The position numbers were made by a program, and so were the translations under genes. The notes below the pieces were generated by a model. The model made no database searches, had not been told where the DNA came from, and saw only the letters and a program-made list of their open reading frames with translations. A stretch of 13,926 nucleotides of DNA from an uncultured Clostridia bacterium (GTDB lineage Bacteria > Bacillota > Clostridia > Lachnospirales > Anaerotignaceae): positions 1 to 13,926 of the forward strand of contig CAMQRG010000037.1 of assembly GCA_947036475.1 (NCBI GenBank), read 5' to 3'. Positions 7,156 through 13,889 of this stretch are shown here, piece after piece (position 1 is the first letter of the stretch; each line of letters begins with the position of its first letter).

Positions 7156-7578
7156 TTATTGTATACTGTCTGCGCAGGGGAAACGCCGCGCCGCGAAAAA
7201 GAGATATGCGGCGGCTGTCCCGAGGGGGAACAACAGCAGAAAAACTACTGTGTTTATTGGTGTGAAGTTATATGTATTGGAAACCTCGCCAAATTCCAGA
7301 AGGAATCTGAACGCCAGCCCCAGTATGGTGAACGCCAGCAGCCGGAGATATACGGCGGTAAGTTTCCCCCTCCCATACAGACAGGCAAGCAGATTACCCA
7401 GATTACAGGCAGTTATCAGGAGAAGAAACAGTATCATACCGTCCAGATACTCCGCTGGAAACCGGAGCGGGAAGAAGCAGCAGGACGCTAAAACAATGGG
7501 TGCATATGCCAAAGCGCGCATCAGGAACGGGTGCCGCTGGACTGCTGCCGGTATGTTTTCATTGTTAGCTTTCTGCAT
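7156..7578 (-). CDS. Hypothetical membrane protein (four predicted helices)
   Basis: I do not recognise a family. The 140-residue product starts with about 15 polar residues, then has four hydrophobic stretches at about 19-40, 46-69, 76-94 and 107-131. Arginine and lysine on the loops (YGRGK at about 67-71, ARR at 130-132) are compatible with a small four-helix inner-membrane protein. Evidence that it is real: AAGGAGG seven bases before the ATG, a TTGCCC-17-TATAAT promoter and a terminator, so it is a self-contained monocistronic unit. It is flanked by genes in the same orientation but seems not to be cotranscribed with them. No catalytic motif is visible. Confidence 0.75.
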   Translation of the reverse strand: MQKANNENIPAAVQRHPFLMRALAYAPIVLASCCFFPLRFPAEYLDGMILFLLLITACNLGNLLACLYGRGKLTAVYLRLLAFTILGLAFRFLLEFGEVSNTYNFTPINTVVFLLLFPLGTAAAYLFFAARRFPCADSIQ

Positions 7579-7623
7579 AAAAATACCTCCTTGTCTGCGT
7601 TTTTGGATTTACCTTTACATATC

Positions 7624-7652
7624 ATTATAGCACAAACCGAAGCAGGGGGCAA
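7624..7652 (-). promoter_or_regulatory. Sigma-A promoter of the four-helix membrane protein gene
   Basis: On the minus strand TATAAT (7629-7624), with TGC directly before it (extended -10), follows TTGCCC (7652-7647) at 17 bases. The predicted transcription start is near 7617, about 40 bases before the ATG at 7578, and the leader holds the AAGGAGG site. Confidence 0.8.
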
Positions 7653-7715
7653 AAATATTTTATGCCGCCGCGCTGTCCTCATGCTTTTCTCCGATGCTTC
7701 GCAGAACTGGAAAAC

Positions 7716-8327
7716 TCATTCCTGTTCTGTGCGCACGAATGAAACGGCGTATGCGCCTAAAATCTGCCCGCATGGGATTGCGGCGGCATTTTGGGCAGTC
7801 AGAGCCTGTCTGTCATACCTTGTTTTCGGCTCTGCCGGCATGGCGGCAATGGATGCTTCGCCAGTGCTTGCGCCATACGCGCTGTTTTCGTCAAATTTCC
7901 ATGCAAATTTACAGCTGCAAAATTCTTTATTCTGGTCTATGCGTTCGGCAGGACGGAACCCTATTGTATCACAGGGAAAGAAACAGCCGTCATTGTCGGA
8001 TTCAGCCGGACAGCCGCCTGTTTTTCCGATGCGTGTAAAGCGGATTTCCAGAAAGGGGGCGTGGAAAACCGCCGCATTTTTTGTTGTTTTACAGGAAATA
8101 TCTGTTGCGGGGCTTTCCCAGTTTGCGATGTTCAGCCAGCCGCGTTTGCCGAAGCCTGCAACGGGTGTATTCAGTTCCAGATAAATTGTTTCCTCTTTAC
8201 CTCTGCGTATTTCCGCGTTGATGCGGAGGACGGGGCGGAGTGATTCAAAGCCTTCCGGCAGGAGCGCACGCAGGCGGTCCTGCTCTGCGTGGTATGCCAT
8301 AACAAATTGTGTGACATATGTGTGCAT
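7716..8327 (-). CDS. Uncharacterised cysteine-rich protein, 203 residues
   Basis: I do not recognise a named family with confidence. The product is soluble, with no signal peptide or membrane segment. The N-terminal part (MHTYVTQFVMAYHAEQDRLR, then a LLPEGFESLRPVLRINAEIR pattern at about 22-41) is faintly like acetoacetate-decarboxylase-fold proteins; this is only an impression. Seven cysteines are present: 79, 106, 115, 119, 137, 139 and 186. Those at 106-139 form GGCPAESDNDGCFFPC and FCSC clusters that could bind a metal or form disulfides. An AAGGGG site lies about 8 bases before the ATG. It follows alaS by 83 bases across a terminator with only a short T-run, so it may be expressed by read-through; I see no convincing promoter in the gap. 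Confidence 0.75.
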   Translation of the reverse strand: MHTYVTQFVMAYHAEQDRLRALLPEGFESLRPVLRINAEIRRGKEETIYLELNTPVAGFGKRGWLNIANWESPATDISCKTTKNAAVFHAPFLEIRFTRIGKTGGCPAESDNDGCFFPCDTIGFRPAERIDQNKEFCSCKFAWKFDENSAYGASTGEASIAAMPAEPKTRYDRQALTAQNAAAIPCGQILGAYAVSFVRTEQE

Positions 8328-8349
8328 ATGTATCGCCCCTTTTTATGAT

Positions 8350-8394
8350 AAAACACCCTGCTCTGACTGCATGGATACACAGCCAGAGCAGGGT
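8350..8394 (-). terminator. Terminator downstream of alaS
   Basis: A perfect 11-bp stem (8355-8365 with 8384-8394), extended by three pairs after one mismatch, is followed on the minus strand by GTTTTAT. The T-run is short, so termination may be partial, letting transcripts continue into the 203-residue protein gene. Confidence 0.75.
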
Positions 8395-8410
8395 TGATTT
8401 CATTTTCTAT

Positions 8411-11053
8411 TTACTTTGTCTGTTCTGCGATGATTTCTTTTGCTTTTTTCAGCGCATCGCCAATTTTAGAGGCGTCTTTGCCGCCTGCCTGCGCCATATT
8501 CGGGCGTCCGCCGCCGCCGCCGCCGCAGACTGCCGCCGCTGCTTTAATGATGTTTCCGGCGTGTACGCCTTTTTTCACAAGGTCCTCCGTTGCCATTGCC
8601 AGCAGGCTGACTTTGCCGTCCTTTGCACCGGCAAGCACGACTACGCCGCTGCCCAGTTTATCTTTCAGCTGGTCGCCAAGAGTGCGCATGGCGTTCCCGT
8701 CCATATCTTTGACTTCCGCTGCAAGCACAGCCATGCCGTTGATTTCTACCCTGCCGGAAAGAATACCTTCTGCCGCGCCGCCTGCCATTTTTGCTTTGAG
8801 TTTTTCCAGTTCTTTTGCCATTTCCTTCTGTTCTGCCAGAAGCTGCTCGACGCGGTTCAAAAGCTGTTCCGGTGCGGCTTTTACCAGCTTGCAGAGCGTA
8901 CGGACTTCGTCCTCCTGTGCCTGATAATATTTCAGTGCGCCTTCGCCTGTCAGGGCTTCGATTCTTCTTACGCCTGCCGCAACGCCGTTTTCGGAAAGTA
9001 TCTTGAAAGAGCCAATCTGCGCCGTATTTTTCAGGTGTGCGCCGCCGCAGAGCTCAATGCTGTAACCGCCCATATCCACCACGCGGACAACATCGCCGTA
9101 TTTTTCGCCAAACAGAGCCATCGCGCCTTTTTCGCGTGCTGCGTCAATCGGCATTTCTTCTGCGGAAATCGCGTAGCTTGCAAAAACGGCTTCATTGACA
9201 AGACGCTCGGTTTCTTTCAGTTCCTCTGGTGTCATTGCCGTAAAATGTGTGAAGTCAAAGCGCAGTCTGTCAGGGCTGACATAAGAGCCGGCCTGTTCCA
9301 CATGGCTGCCCAGCACTGTCCGCAGGGCCTTGTGCAGCAGGTGCGTTGCGCTGTGGTTTCTGGAGGAAGAAAGCCGCAGGGCATTGTCAATAGCCGCAGA
9401 TGCTGTGTCGTTCAGTGCAATGGTACCTTCCGCCACTGTACCCATATGCGCGGTCTTTCCGCCGACAACCTTCACGCAGTCTGTAACCGTAACAGAGCCT
9501 GTTGCTGTGCGTATTGTACCATGGTCGCCGACCTGACCGCCGCTTTCTGCATAGAAAGGTGTTTTATCCAGAAATACAGCGACTTCGTCCCCTGCCTGTG
9601 CCGCGCCGGAAATTTCGTTGTTTGCGACAAGCGCAATAATTTTTGCGTCTGCCACCTCGGAAACGTCATAACCTGCGAAAGCTGTTTGCAGCTCTGTGGG
9701 AATTTCGTTATAAACCGTTTCCGCTGCGCCCATATAGTTGGATTTCGCGCGGGCGGAACGTGCACGTTCCTTCTGTGCTTTCATTTCTGCCGAAAATGCG
9801 TCTTCGTCAACACACATGCCTGCTTCTTCCAGAATTTCTTTTGTCAGGTCGATGGGGAAGCCGTAGGTATCGTAAAGCCGGAAGGACTTTTCACCGCTCA
9901 TGACGCTCTGTCCTGCCGCTTTCATTTCTTCAATATCCGCCTTCAAAATTTCCATGCCTTTGTCAATCGTTTTATAGAACGCATTTTCTTCGGTGGAAAG
10001 GATTTTGAAGATGTAATCCTGTTTATCCACCAGTTCAGGATATGCGTCGCCGCTGCATGTGATAACGGATTTGGAAAGCTCTGCCAGAAATTCGCCCTGA
10101 ATACCCAGCAGTTTGCCATGGCGTGCCGCGCGGCGCAGCAGGCGGCGCAGTACATAGCCCCGTCCTTCGTTGGAGGGCAGCACGCCGTCCGCCGTCATCA
10201 TGGTAACGGAACGGATATGGTCGGTAATCACGCGGACAGAAACGTCTGTTTTATGGTCTTTGCCATATTCCACGCCGGCTTTTGCACAGACAGCGTCACG
10301 TACCGCTTTGACGGTATCTACGTCAAAAATAGAATCCACGCCCTGCATGATGGTTGCCATACGTTCCAGCCCCATGCCTGTATCTACATTTTTAGATGCC
10401 AGTTCGGTATAAGTGCCGTCTTCCTCTGCGTTGAACTGTGTCAGGACGAGGTTCCAAAATTCCATATAACGGTCACAGTCGCAGCCTACGCCGCAGTCCG
10501 GTTTGCCGCAGCTGTATGTTTCACCGCGGTCGAAATAGATTTCTGTGCAGGGACCGCAGGGGCCTGTGCCATGCTCCCAGAAGTTATCTTCTTTGCCCAG
10601 TTTTTTGATTCTGTCCCAGGGCAGGCCGACTTTTTCGTGCCAGATGTTACCGGTTTCGTCATCTTCCTCATAAATGGTGACATACAGTTTGTCTTCGGGG
10701 ATTTCCAGCACTTCTGTCACAAATTCCCAGGACCATGGGATAATTTCATTTTTGAAATAATCGCCAAAGGAAAAATCGCCGAGCATTTCAAAAAATGTGC
10801 CATGGCGTGCGGTTTTACCAACGTTGTCGATATCGCCTGTGCGAATGCATTTCTGACAGGTTGTTACACGTTTTCTGGGGGGGATTTCCTGCCCTGTGAA
10901 ATACGCTTTCATCGGCGCCATGCCGGAATTGATTAACAGCAGGCTGTTGTCGTTGTGGGGGACGAGGGAAAAACTCTGCAAGCGCAGATGCTCTTTGCTC
11001 TCGAAGAACGCAAGGAACGCTTCCCTGATTTCGTTTACGCCTAATTTTTTCAT
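8411..11053 (-). CDS. alaS: Alanine--tRNA ligase
   Basis: AlaRS charges tRNA-Ala with alanine in the cytoplasm and hydrolyses mischarged Ser/Gly-tRNA. At 880 residues it is full length. The class II aminoacylation domain covers about 1-240, with motif 1/2 landmarks HNDNSLLLINSGMAPMK (33-49) and RHGTFFEMLGDFSFGDYF (83-100). The editing domain carries the zinc/catalytic residues His567, His571 (HSATH), Cys669 and His673 (CGGAH), three residues shifted from the E. coli numbering. The DHHA1-type C-terminal domain ends with CGGGGGGRPNMAQAGG (843-858). A four-cysteine cluster at about 182-193 is an extra of this type. An AAGGAGG site lies six or seven bases before the ATG. It is controlled by the T-box leader upstream. 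The plus-strand open frame across it is only a shadow. Confidence 0.98.
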   Translation of the reverse strand: MKKLGVNEIREAFLAFFESKEHLRLQSFSLVPHNDNSLLLINSGMAPMKAYFTGQEIPPRKRVTTCQKCIRTGDIDNVGKTARHGTFFEMLGDFSFGDYFKNEIIPWSWEFVTEVLEIPEDKLYVTIYEEDDETGNIWHEKVGLPWDRIKKLGKEDNFWEHGTGPCGPCTEIYFDRGETYSCGKPDCGVGCDCDRYMEFWNLVLTQFNAEEDGTYTELASKNVDTGMGLERMATIMQGVDSIFDVDTVKAVRDAVCAKAGVEYGKDHKTDVSVRVITDHIRSVTMMTADGVLPSNEGRGYVLRRLLRRAARHGKLLGIQGEFLAELSKSVITCSGDAYPELVDKQDYIFKILSTEENAFYKTIDKGMEILKADIEEMKAAGQSVMSGEKSFRLYDTYGFPIDLTKEILEEAGMCVDEDAFSAEMKAQKERARSARAKSNYMGAAETVYNEIPTELQTAFAGYDVSEVADAKIIALVANNEISGAAQAGDEVAVFLDKTPFYAESGGQVGDHGTIRTATGSVTVTDCVKVVGGKTAHMGTVAEGTIALNDTASAAIDNALRLSSSRNHSATHLLHKALRTVLGSHVEQAGSYVSPDRLRFDFTHFTAMTPEELKETERLVNEAVFASYAISAEEMPIDAAREKGAMALFGEKYGDVVRVVDMGGYSIELCGGAHLKNTAQIGSFKILSENGVAAGVRRIEALTGEGALKYYQAQEDEVRTLCKLVKAAPEQLLNRVEQLLAEQKEMAKELEKLKAKMAGGAAEGILSGRVEINGMAVLAAEVKDMDGNAMRTLGDQLKDKLGSGVVVLAGAKDGKVSLLAMATEDLVKKGVHAGNIIKAAAAVCGGGGGGRPNMAQAGGKDASKIGDALKKAKEIIAEQTK

Positions 11054-11171
11054 GTTATTCCTCCTTAAAATTGCTTTCGCTTAAGTTTGTGGTCAACAGT
11101 GCAGACAGATACATTCCGGCGTTTTGCAGGGTATGGGACGGCGTCACATGGTCTTCAAGATTTTCTCTGAC

Positions 11172-11200
11172 AAAAAAAGCCCCTAATCCGAAGATTAGGG
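11172..11200 (-). terminator. T-box leader terminator of alaS
   Basis: On the minus strand CCCTAATC, a TTCG tetraloop and GATTAGGG (11200-11181) are followed by GC and seven T residues (complement of 11172-11178). It lies just after the T-box sequence, as expected for a regulated terminator competing with the antiterminator. Confidence 0.93.
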
Positions 11201-11451
11201 ACGACTTTACCGTGGTACCACCCTGATTACAGCCGCAAGGCTGCCGCTCTGACCCGTTAACGCCGGGGGATACGCCGCGGCATACTCCATTTTCCGCCGC
11301 AGGGCCGGATTCTTTTCCTTAAGAACAGGGAAAAGAGTGCCTGAAAAGACCGCTTCACCGCCGCGCTGCCGGAAACCTCACACCCATTGGTTCCCTCTCT
11401 GAAGGTACTGCCGACGCTTACTCTTTCTTTTCCTAGCCTTTTTCTGATAAT
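11172..11451 (-). promoter_or_regulatory. T-box riboswitch (alanine) of alaS
   Basis: The leader binds uncharged tRNA-Ala and then permits transcription into alaS. The conserved T-box core AGGGTGGTACCACGG is at 11224-11210 on the minus strand, directly before the terminator. Stem I is visible: base helix GGAAAAGA (11433-11426) with TCTTTTCC (11336-11329), an AGTA motif just inside its 5' arm and a distal AGAGAGGG region near 11400. Candidate alanine specifier codons on the 3' arm are GCA (11340-11338, next to the base helix) and GCG (11353-11351, after GAA). I cannot decide between them without folding. Amino acid assignment follows from the downstream gene. Confidence 0.93.
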
Positions 11452-11457
11452 ATCATG

Positions 11458-11486
11458 ATTATAACGACAGGCGTTTTTTTTGTCAA
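11458..11486 (-). promoter_or_regulatory. Consensus sigma-A promoter of alaS
   Basis: On the minus strand a perfect TTGACA (11486-11481) and a perfect TATAAT (11463-11458) are separated by 17 bases. Transcription should start near 11451, exactly where the T-box leader begins. A perfect promoter fits control by attenuation rather than by initiation. Confidence 0.95.
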
Positions 11487-11554
11487 GGTTTTTCGGAAAT
11501 TAGGTGTGTCCTAACGCACATTTTATAAATATTGTAAATTGGGATTTTTTTTTT

Positions 11555-11640
11555 CTCCATCGCACGGAAGTGCGATGGCAATCGGGGTCAAGGGGACTGA
11601 GTCCCCTGCGGGAGTTTGAGGGCAGCGCCCTCAAGGTTTT
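11555..11640 (+). repeat. Three-hairpin intergenic repeat, copy 2 (between alaS and rpoN)
   Basis: Three consecutive stems: CCATCGCAC/GTGCGATGG (11557-11565 with 11570-11578), AGGGGAC/GTCCCCT (11591-11597 with 11601-11607) and TTGAGGGC/GCCCTCAA (11616-11623 with 11627-11634). A fourth small stem GAGTTTA/TAAACTC lies at 11641-11647 with 11652-11658. Spacers and flanks match copy 1 (5190-5275, minus strand), while stem bases differ and remain paired. The stretch is bracketed by the inverted octamer GTGTCCTA (11506-11513) and TAGGACAC (11665-11672). It lies between two divergent promoters. Confidence 0.8.
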
Positions 11641-11719
11641 GAGTTTAGTTATAAACTCTGCAAATAGGACACTCCCCGGAAATTCCGCAAATTGCCTGCC
11701 GCAGCGGGGGCGGGGTTCC

Positions 11720-11748
11720 TTGTCGAAATGCGGGGAATGTGGTAGAAT
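11720..11748 (+). promoter_or_regulatory. Promoter of rpoN
   Basis: TTGTCG (11720-11725) and TAGAAT (11743-11748) are separated by 17 bases; TGG before the -10 gives the extended TGn form. Transcription would begin near 11755, about 30 bases before the ATG. It diverges from the alaS promoter, with about 230 bases of repeat-rich DNA in between. Confidence 0.7.
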
Positions 11749-11784
11749 AACGAAAAACGGACGGCGGAAAAAGGAGGGCTTTAG

Positions 11785-13146
11785 ATGGATTTGTCATTGC
11801 AGCTTTCTCAGAAACAGGTATTGTCACAGCGGATGCAGCAGTCAGTGGAGATTTTGCAGATGAATACGCTGGCCCTTTCGGAATATGCCAAAACGCTTGC
11901 GGAAGAAAACCCCCTGCTGGAATGGGAGGAGGAGCCGCCCTTTGCAGCGGAGCGCGGCGAACGGCTTTTGCAGAAGCTGGAATGGCTGCGGGAAAACGAT
12001 GAGCAGAACAGAGGCGGCTATCGAGTAGAGCAGGAAAACGAGGGGGAACGGGAGAGCGGCCGTTTTGGCAGACGGGACGCGGAAAGCCTGCGGGAATATC
12101 TTTTGTTTCAAATCAATATCCTGAAAGAAGGGGAGCGGAAAAAACGCGTTCTGCGCTTTCTGGCGGAAAGTACGGAAGAAAACGGTTATCTGGAGACAGG
12201 CGCACTGGACGCGGCAAAGGAACGCTACCACATTACGGCAGAACAGGCGGAAAGACTCCTGCACCTGCTGCAAACGCTGGACCCTCCCGGCGTGGGCGCG
12301 CGGGACCTGCGGGAATGTCTTTTGATACAGCTGAAACAGAAAGAGGCGTCGGGGCTGGCATGCCGGATTGCGGAGGAGTTTTTAAGTGAGCTGGCCAAAA
12401 ACAGGCTGGGCTATATTGCCAGAAAGCTGGGAGCCTCCGAGGAGGCTGTCTGTGCGGCGGCGGAGGAGATACGCGGCTGTGAGCCGAAGCCGGGGCGCGG
12501 TTTTTTCAGCGGGCGGCCTGTGGAGTATGTCGTGCCAGATGTGCTGGTGGAGCGGGAGCGGGACAATCTGACGGTCATGCTGAACGGCTTTGCCGCGCCG
12601 CGTCTGCGGCTGAGCTATTCTTATGTTAAGCTGCTGCGGCAGGGGGCGGGAGCGGAAACGGAAGAATACATTGCGAAAAAGCTGAAACAGGCAGAATGGG
12701 CATTGCAGTGCATCGCGAAACGGGAATCAACGCTGAAACAGACAGCGGCGGAAATTGTGGAGCGGCAGAAGGAGTTTTTCCTGAGCATGGACGGACAGCT
12801 GCGCCCGCTGCGTATGGCAGATGTGGCGCAGAGCATAGGTATGCATGAATCTACGGTCAGCCGCGCGGTGAAGGATAAATACTTGCAGTGTGACAGGGGA
12901 GTGTATCCTCTGGCGGCGTTTTTTTCGACTGCGCTGGCAGCGGGCGGGGCAGATGCCGTTTCCGCCGACAGCGTCAAACAGCGTCTGCGGGCGTTGATAG
13001 AGCAGGAGAACAAAGCAAAACCCCTGAGCGACAGGGAACTGACGGAACTTTTGCAGAAGGAAGGCGTGCAGATTTCGCGCCGGACTGTCGCGAAATACCG
13101 CGAAGGCATGGGGATTGCGGGCGCGGCGGGAAGGAAAAGATATTAA
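11785..13146 (+). CDS. rpoN: RNA polymerase sigma-54 factor RpoN
   Basis: Sigma-54 directs core RNA polymerase to -24/-12 promoters that need an AAA+ enhancer-binding protein for opening. The 453-residue product shows the full domain order. Region I is at 1-47 (LQLSQKQVLSQRMQQSVEIL, then the LAEENPLLE pattern). A short acidic linker runs to about 95. The core-binding domain is marked by DPPGVGARDLRECLLIQL at 166-183. The central HTH region lies around PLRMADVAQSIGMHESTVSR (341-360). The RpoN box SRRTVAKYRE is at 431-440 (usual form ARRTVAKYRE). AAGGAGGG lies six bases before the ATG. No enhancer-binding protein or obvious target operon is present in the window, so its regulon is unknown. Confidence 0.97.
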   Translation: MDLSLQLSQKQVLSQRMQQSVEILQMNTLALSEYAKTLAEENPLLEWEEEPPFAAERGERLLQKLEWLRENDEQNRGGYRVEQENEGERESGRFGRRDAESLREYLLFQINILKEGERKKRVLRFLAESTEENGYLETGALDAAKERYHITAEQAERLLHLLQTLDPPGVGARDLRECLLIQLKQKEASGLACRIAEEFLSELAKNRLGYIARKLGASEEAVCAAAEEIRGCEPKPGRGFFSGRPVEYVVPDVLVERERDNLTVMLNGFAAPRLRLSYSYVKLLRQGAGAETEEYIAKKLKQAEWALQCIAKRESTLKQTAAEIVERQKEFFLSMDGQLRPLRMADVAQSIGMHESTVSRAVKDKYLQCDRGVYPLAAFFSTALAAGGADAVSADSVKQRLRALIEQENKAKPLSDRELTELLQKEGVQISRRTVAKYREGMGIAGAAGRKRY

Positions 13147-13149
13147 GGC

Positions 13150-13250
13150 TTTGGGATTAAAACTTTGGAGGCTCTGCCTCCAAACCTCCGCTTCTTTCTT
13201 TCAAAAAAAGAAGCAGAGAAGATTTCTGCGGAACAAGTTCCGCAGACTAA
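13150..13250 (-). repeat. Three-hairpin intergenic repeat, copy 3 (downstream of rpoN)
   Basis: Three stems: TCTGCGGAAC/GTTCCGCAGA, 10 bp (13225-13234 with 13237-13246); GCTTCTTT/AAAGAAGC (13190-13197 with 13207-13214); and TTTGGAGGC/GCCTCCAAA (13164-13172 with 13176-13184). On the minus strand the last stem is framed by GCGGAGG and AAGTTTT, like the GCGGGAG and AAGGTTTT around the third stem of copy 2. The first stem on the plus strand, 18 bases after the rpoN stop, may serve as a weak terminator but lacks a T-run. Confidence 0.65.
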
Positions 13251-13313
13251 TAAATTCATGTTTGCTGAAGGGAGTATCCATGTAAATAAAGGATAGAGAA
13301 AGAATGTGTATAT

Positions 13314-13802
13314 ATGCTAAGAATAAGACCATATAAATCTACCGATGTAGATACAATACTATCGTGGTGTAAAGATGAAAAAGCATTTTATCAGTGGACG
13401 GCGGGGGTGCTTGGAGATTATCCGATTACACAAAATGAATTCAAATTTGTTGAGTCGCTAATGCCGTTTACTGCATTTGATGAAACAGGAATGGTTGGCT
13501 TTTTTACATTAAGAAACCCTGATGAAGCAGCGAAGGAATTGCGCTTTGGCTTTGTTACAATAAAACCCGATAAGCGTGGAAAAGGTTATGGGAAAGCGAT
13601 GCTCCGATTGGGTTTGGAATTTGTATTTGAACGATACGGTGCAAAGAAAGCAACGCTTGGAGTTTTTGAAAACAATCCGTCTGCTTATTACTGTTATAAG
13701 GCTGTTGGTTTTCATGAAATAGCCCGGGATATAGCTGAAACATATCATGTTTTGGGTGAAGAATGGAAATGCAGAGAAATGGAGATAGAATGTGATTCGT
13801 AA
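13314..13802 (+). CDS. GNAT family N-acetyltransferase
   Basis: The 162-residue product is a single GNAT domain that would transfer an acetyl group from acetyl-CoA to an amine; the substrate is unknown. The N-terminal part (MLRIRPYKSTDVDTILSWCK) is the typical first strand and helix. Motif A, the acetyl-CoA pyrophosphate loop, is RGKGYGKAML at 88-97. Motif B is ENNPSAYYCYKAVGF at 119-133. Compared with rpoN and alaS the gene is A+T-rich, with many ATA, AAA, TTT and AGA codons, which suggests later acquisition. The ribosome binding site is weak: AAAGGA lies about 20 bases upstream and GAGAAAG is closer, so the start is likely but not certain. The partial gene follows by 33 bases. Confidence 0.88.
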   Translation: MLRIRPYKSTDVDTILSWCKDEKAFYQWTAGVLGDYPITQNEFKFVESLMPFTAFDETGMVGFFTLRNPDEAAKELRFGFVTIKPDKRGKGYGKAMLRLGLEFVFERYGAKKATLGVFENNPSAYYCYKAVGFHEIARDIAETYHVLGEEWKCREMEIECDS

Positions 13803-13835
13803 GATAAGAAAAAAGAAGAAATAGAGGGGGAAACG

Positions 13836-13889
13836 ATGGACGACATATTTCACATGGAACTGGATAAAAGCGAAACCGCCGCACCGCTC
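13836..13889 (+). CDS. Start of an unidentified gene, cut off by the contig end
   Basis: An ATG at 13836 is preceded by AGAGGGGG five bases upstream. Eighteen codons are genomic (MDDIFHMELDKSETAAPL) before adapter sequence begins at 13890. Codons return to the G+C-richer style of the main genome after the A+T-rich GNAT gene. Too little remains to name it. Residues read beyond 13889 (SLIHISEPT) come from the adapter and must not be used. Confidence 0.6.

Noticed and set aside
7000..7491. Plus-strand open frame of 163 codons opposite the four-helix membrane protein
   Set aside because: It has no ribosome binding site, crosses a terminator hairpin and a minus-strand promoter, and its product is a low-complexity basic sequence. 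The minus-strand gene has promoter, ribosome binding site and terminator.
8318..10936. An 872-codon plus-strand open frame opposite alaS
   Set aside because: It is the mirror of alaS, which has full-length homology, motifs, promoter, T-box and ribosome binding site. The antisense frame stays open because alaS avoids the codons that would read as stops; its product is cysteine- and phenylalanine-rich with no domain.
11785..13146. A sigma-54 regulated operon near rpoN
   Set aside because: I looked for TGGCAC-N5-TTGC type -24/-12 elements and found none convincing, and no AAA+ activator gene lies in the window.
5190..13250. Hairpin repeats as a CRISPR array
   Set aside because: The copies are single, widely separated, in mixed orientation and lack regular spacers; no cas gene is present.
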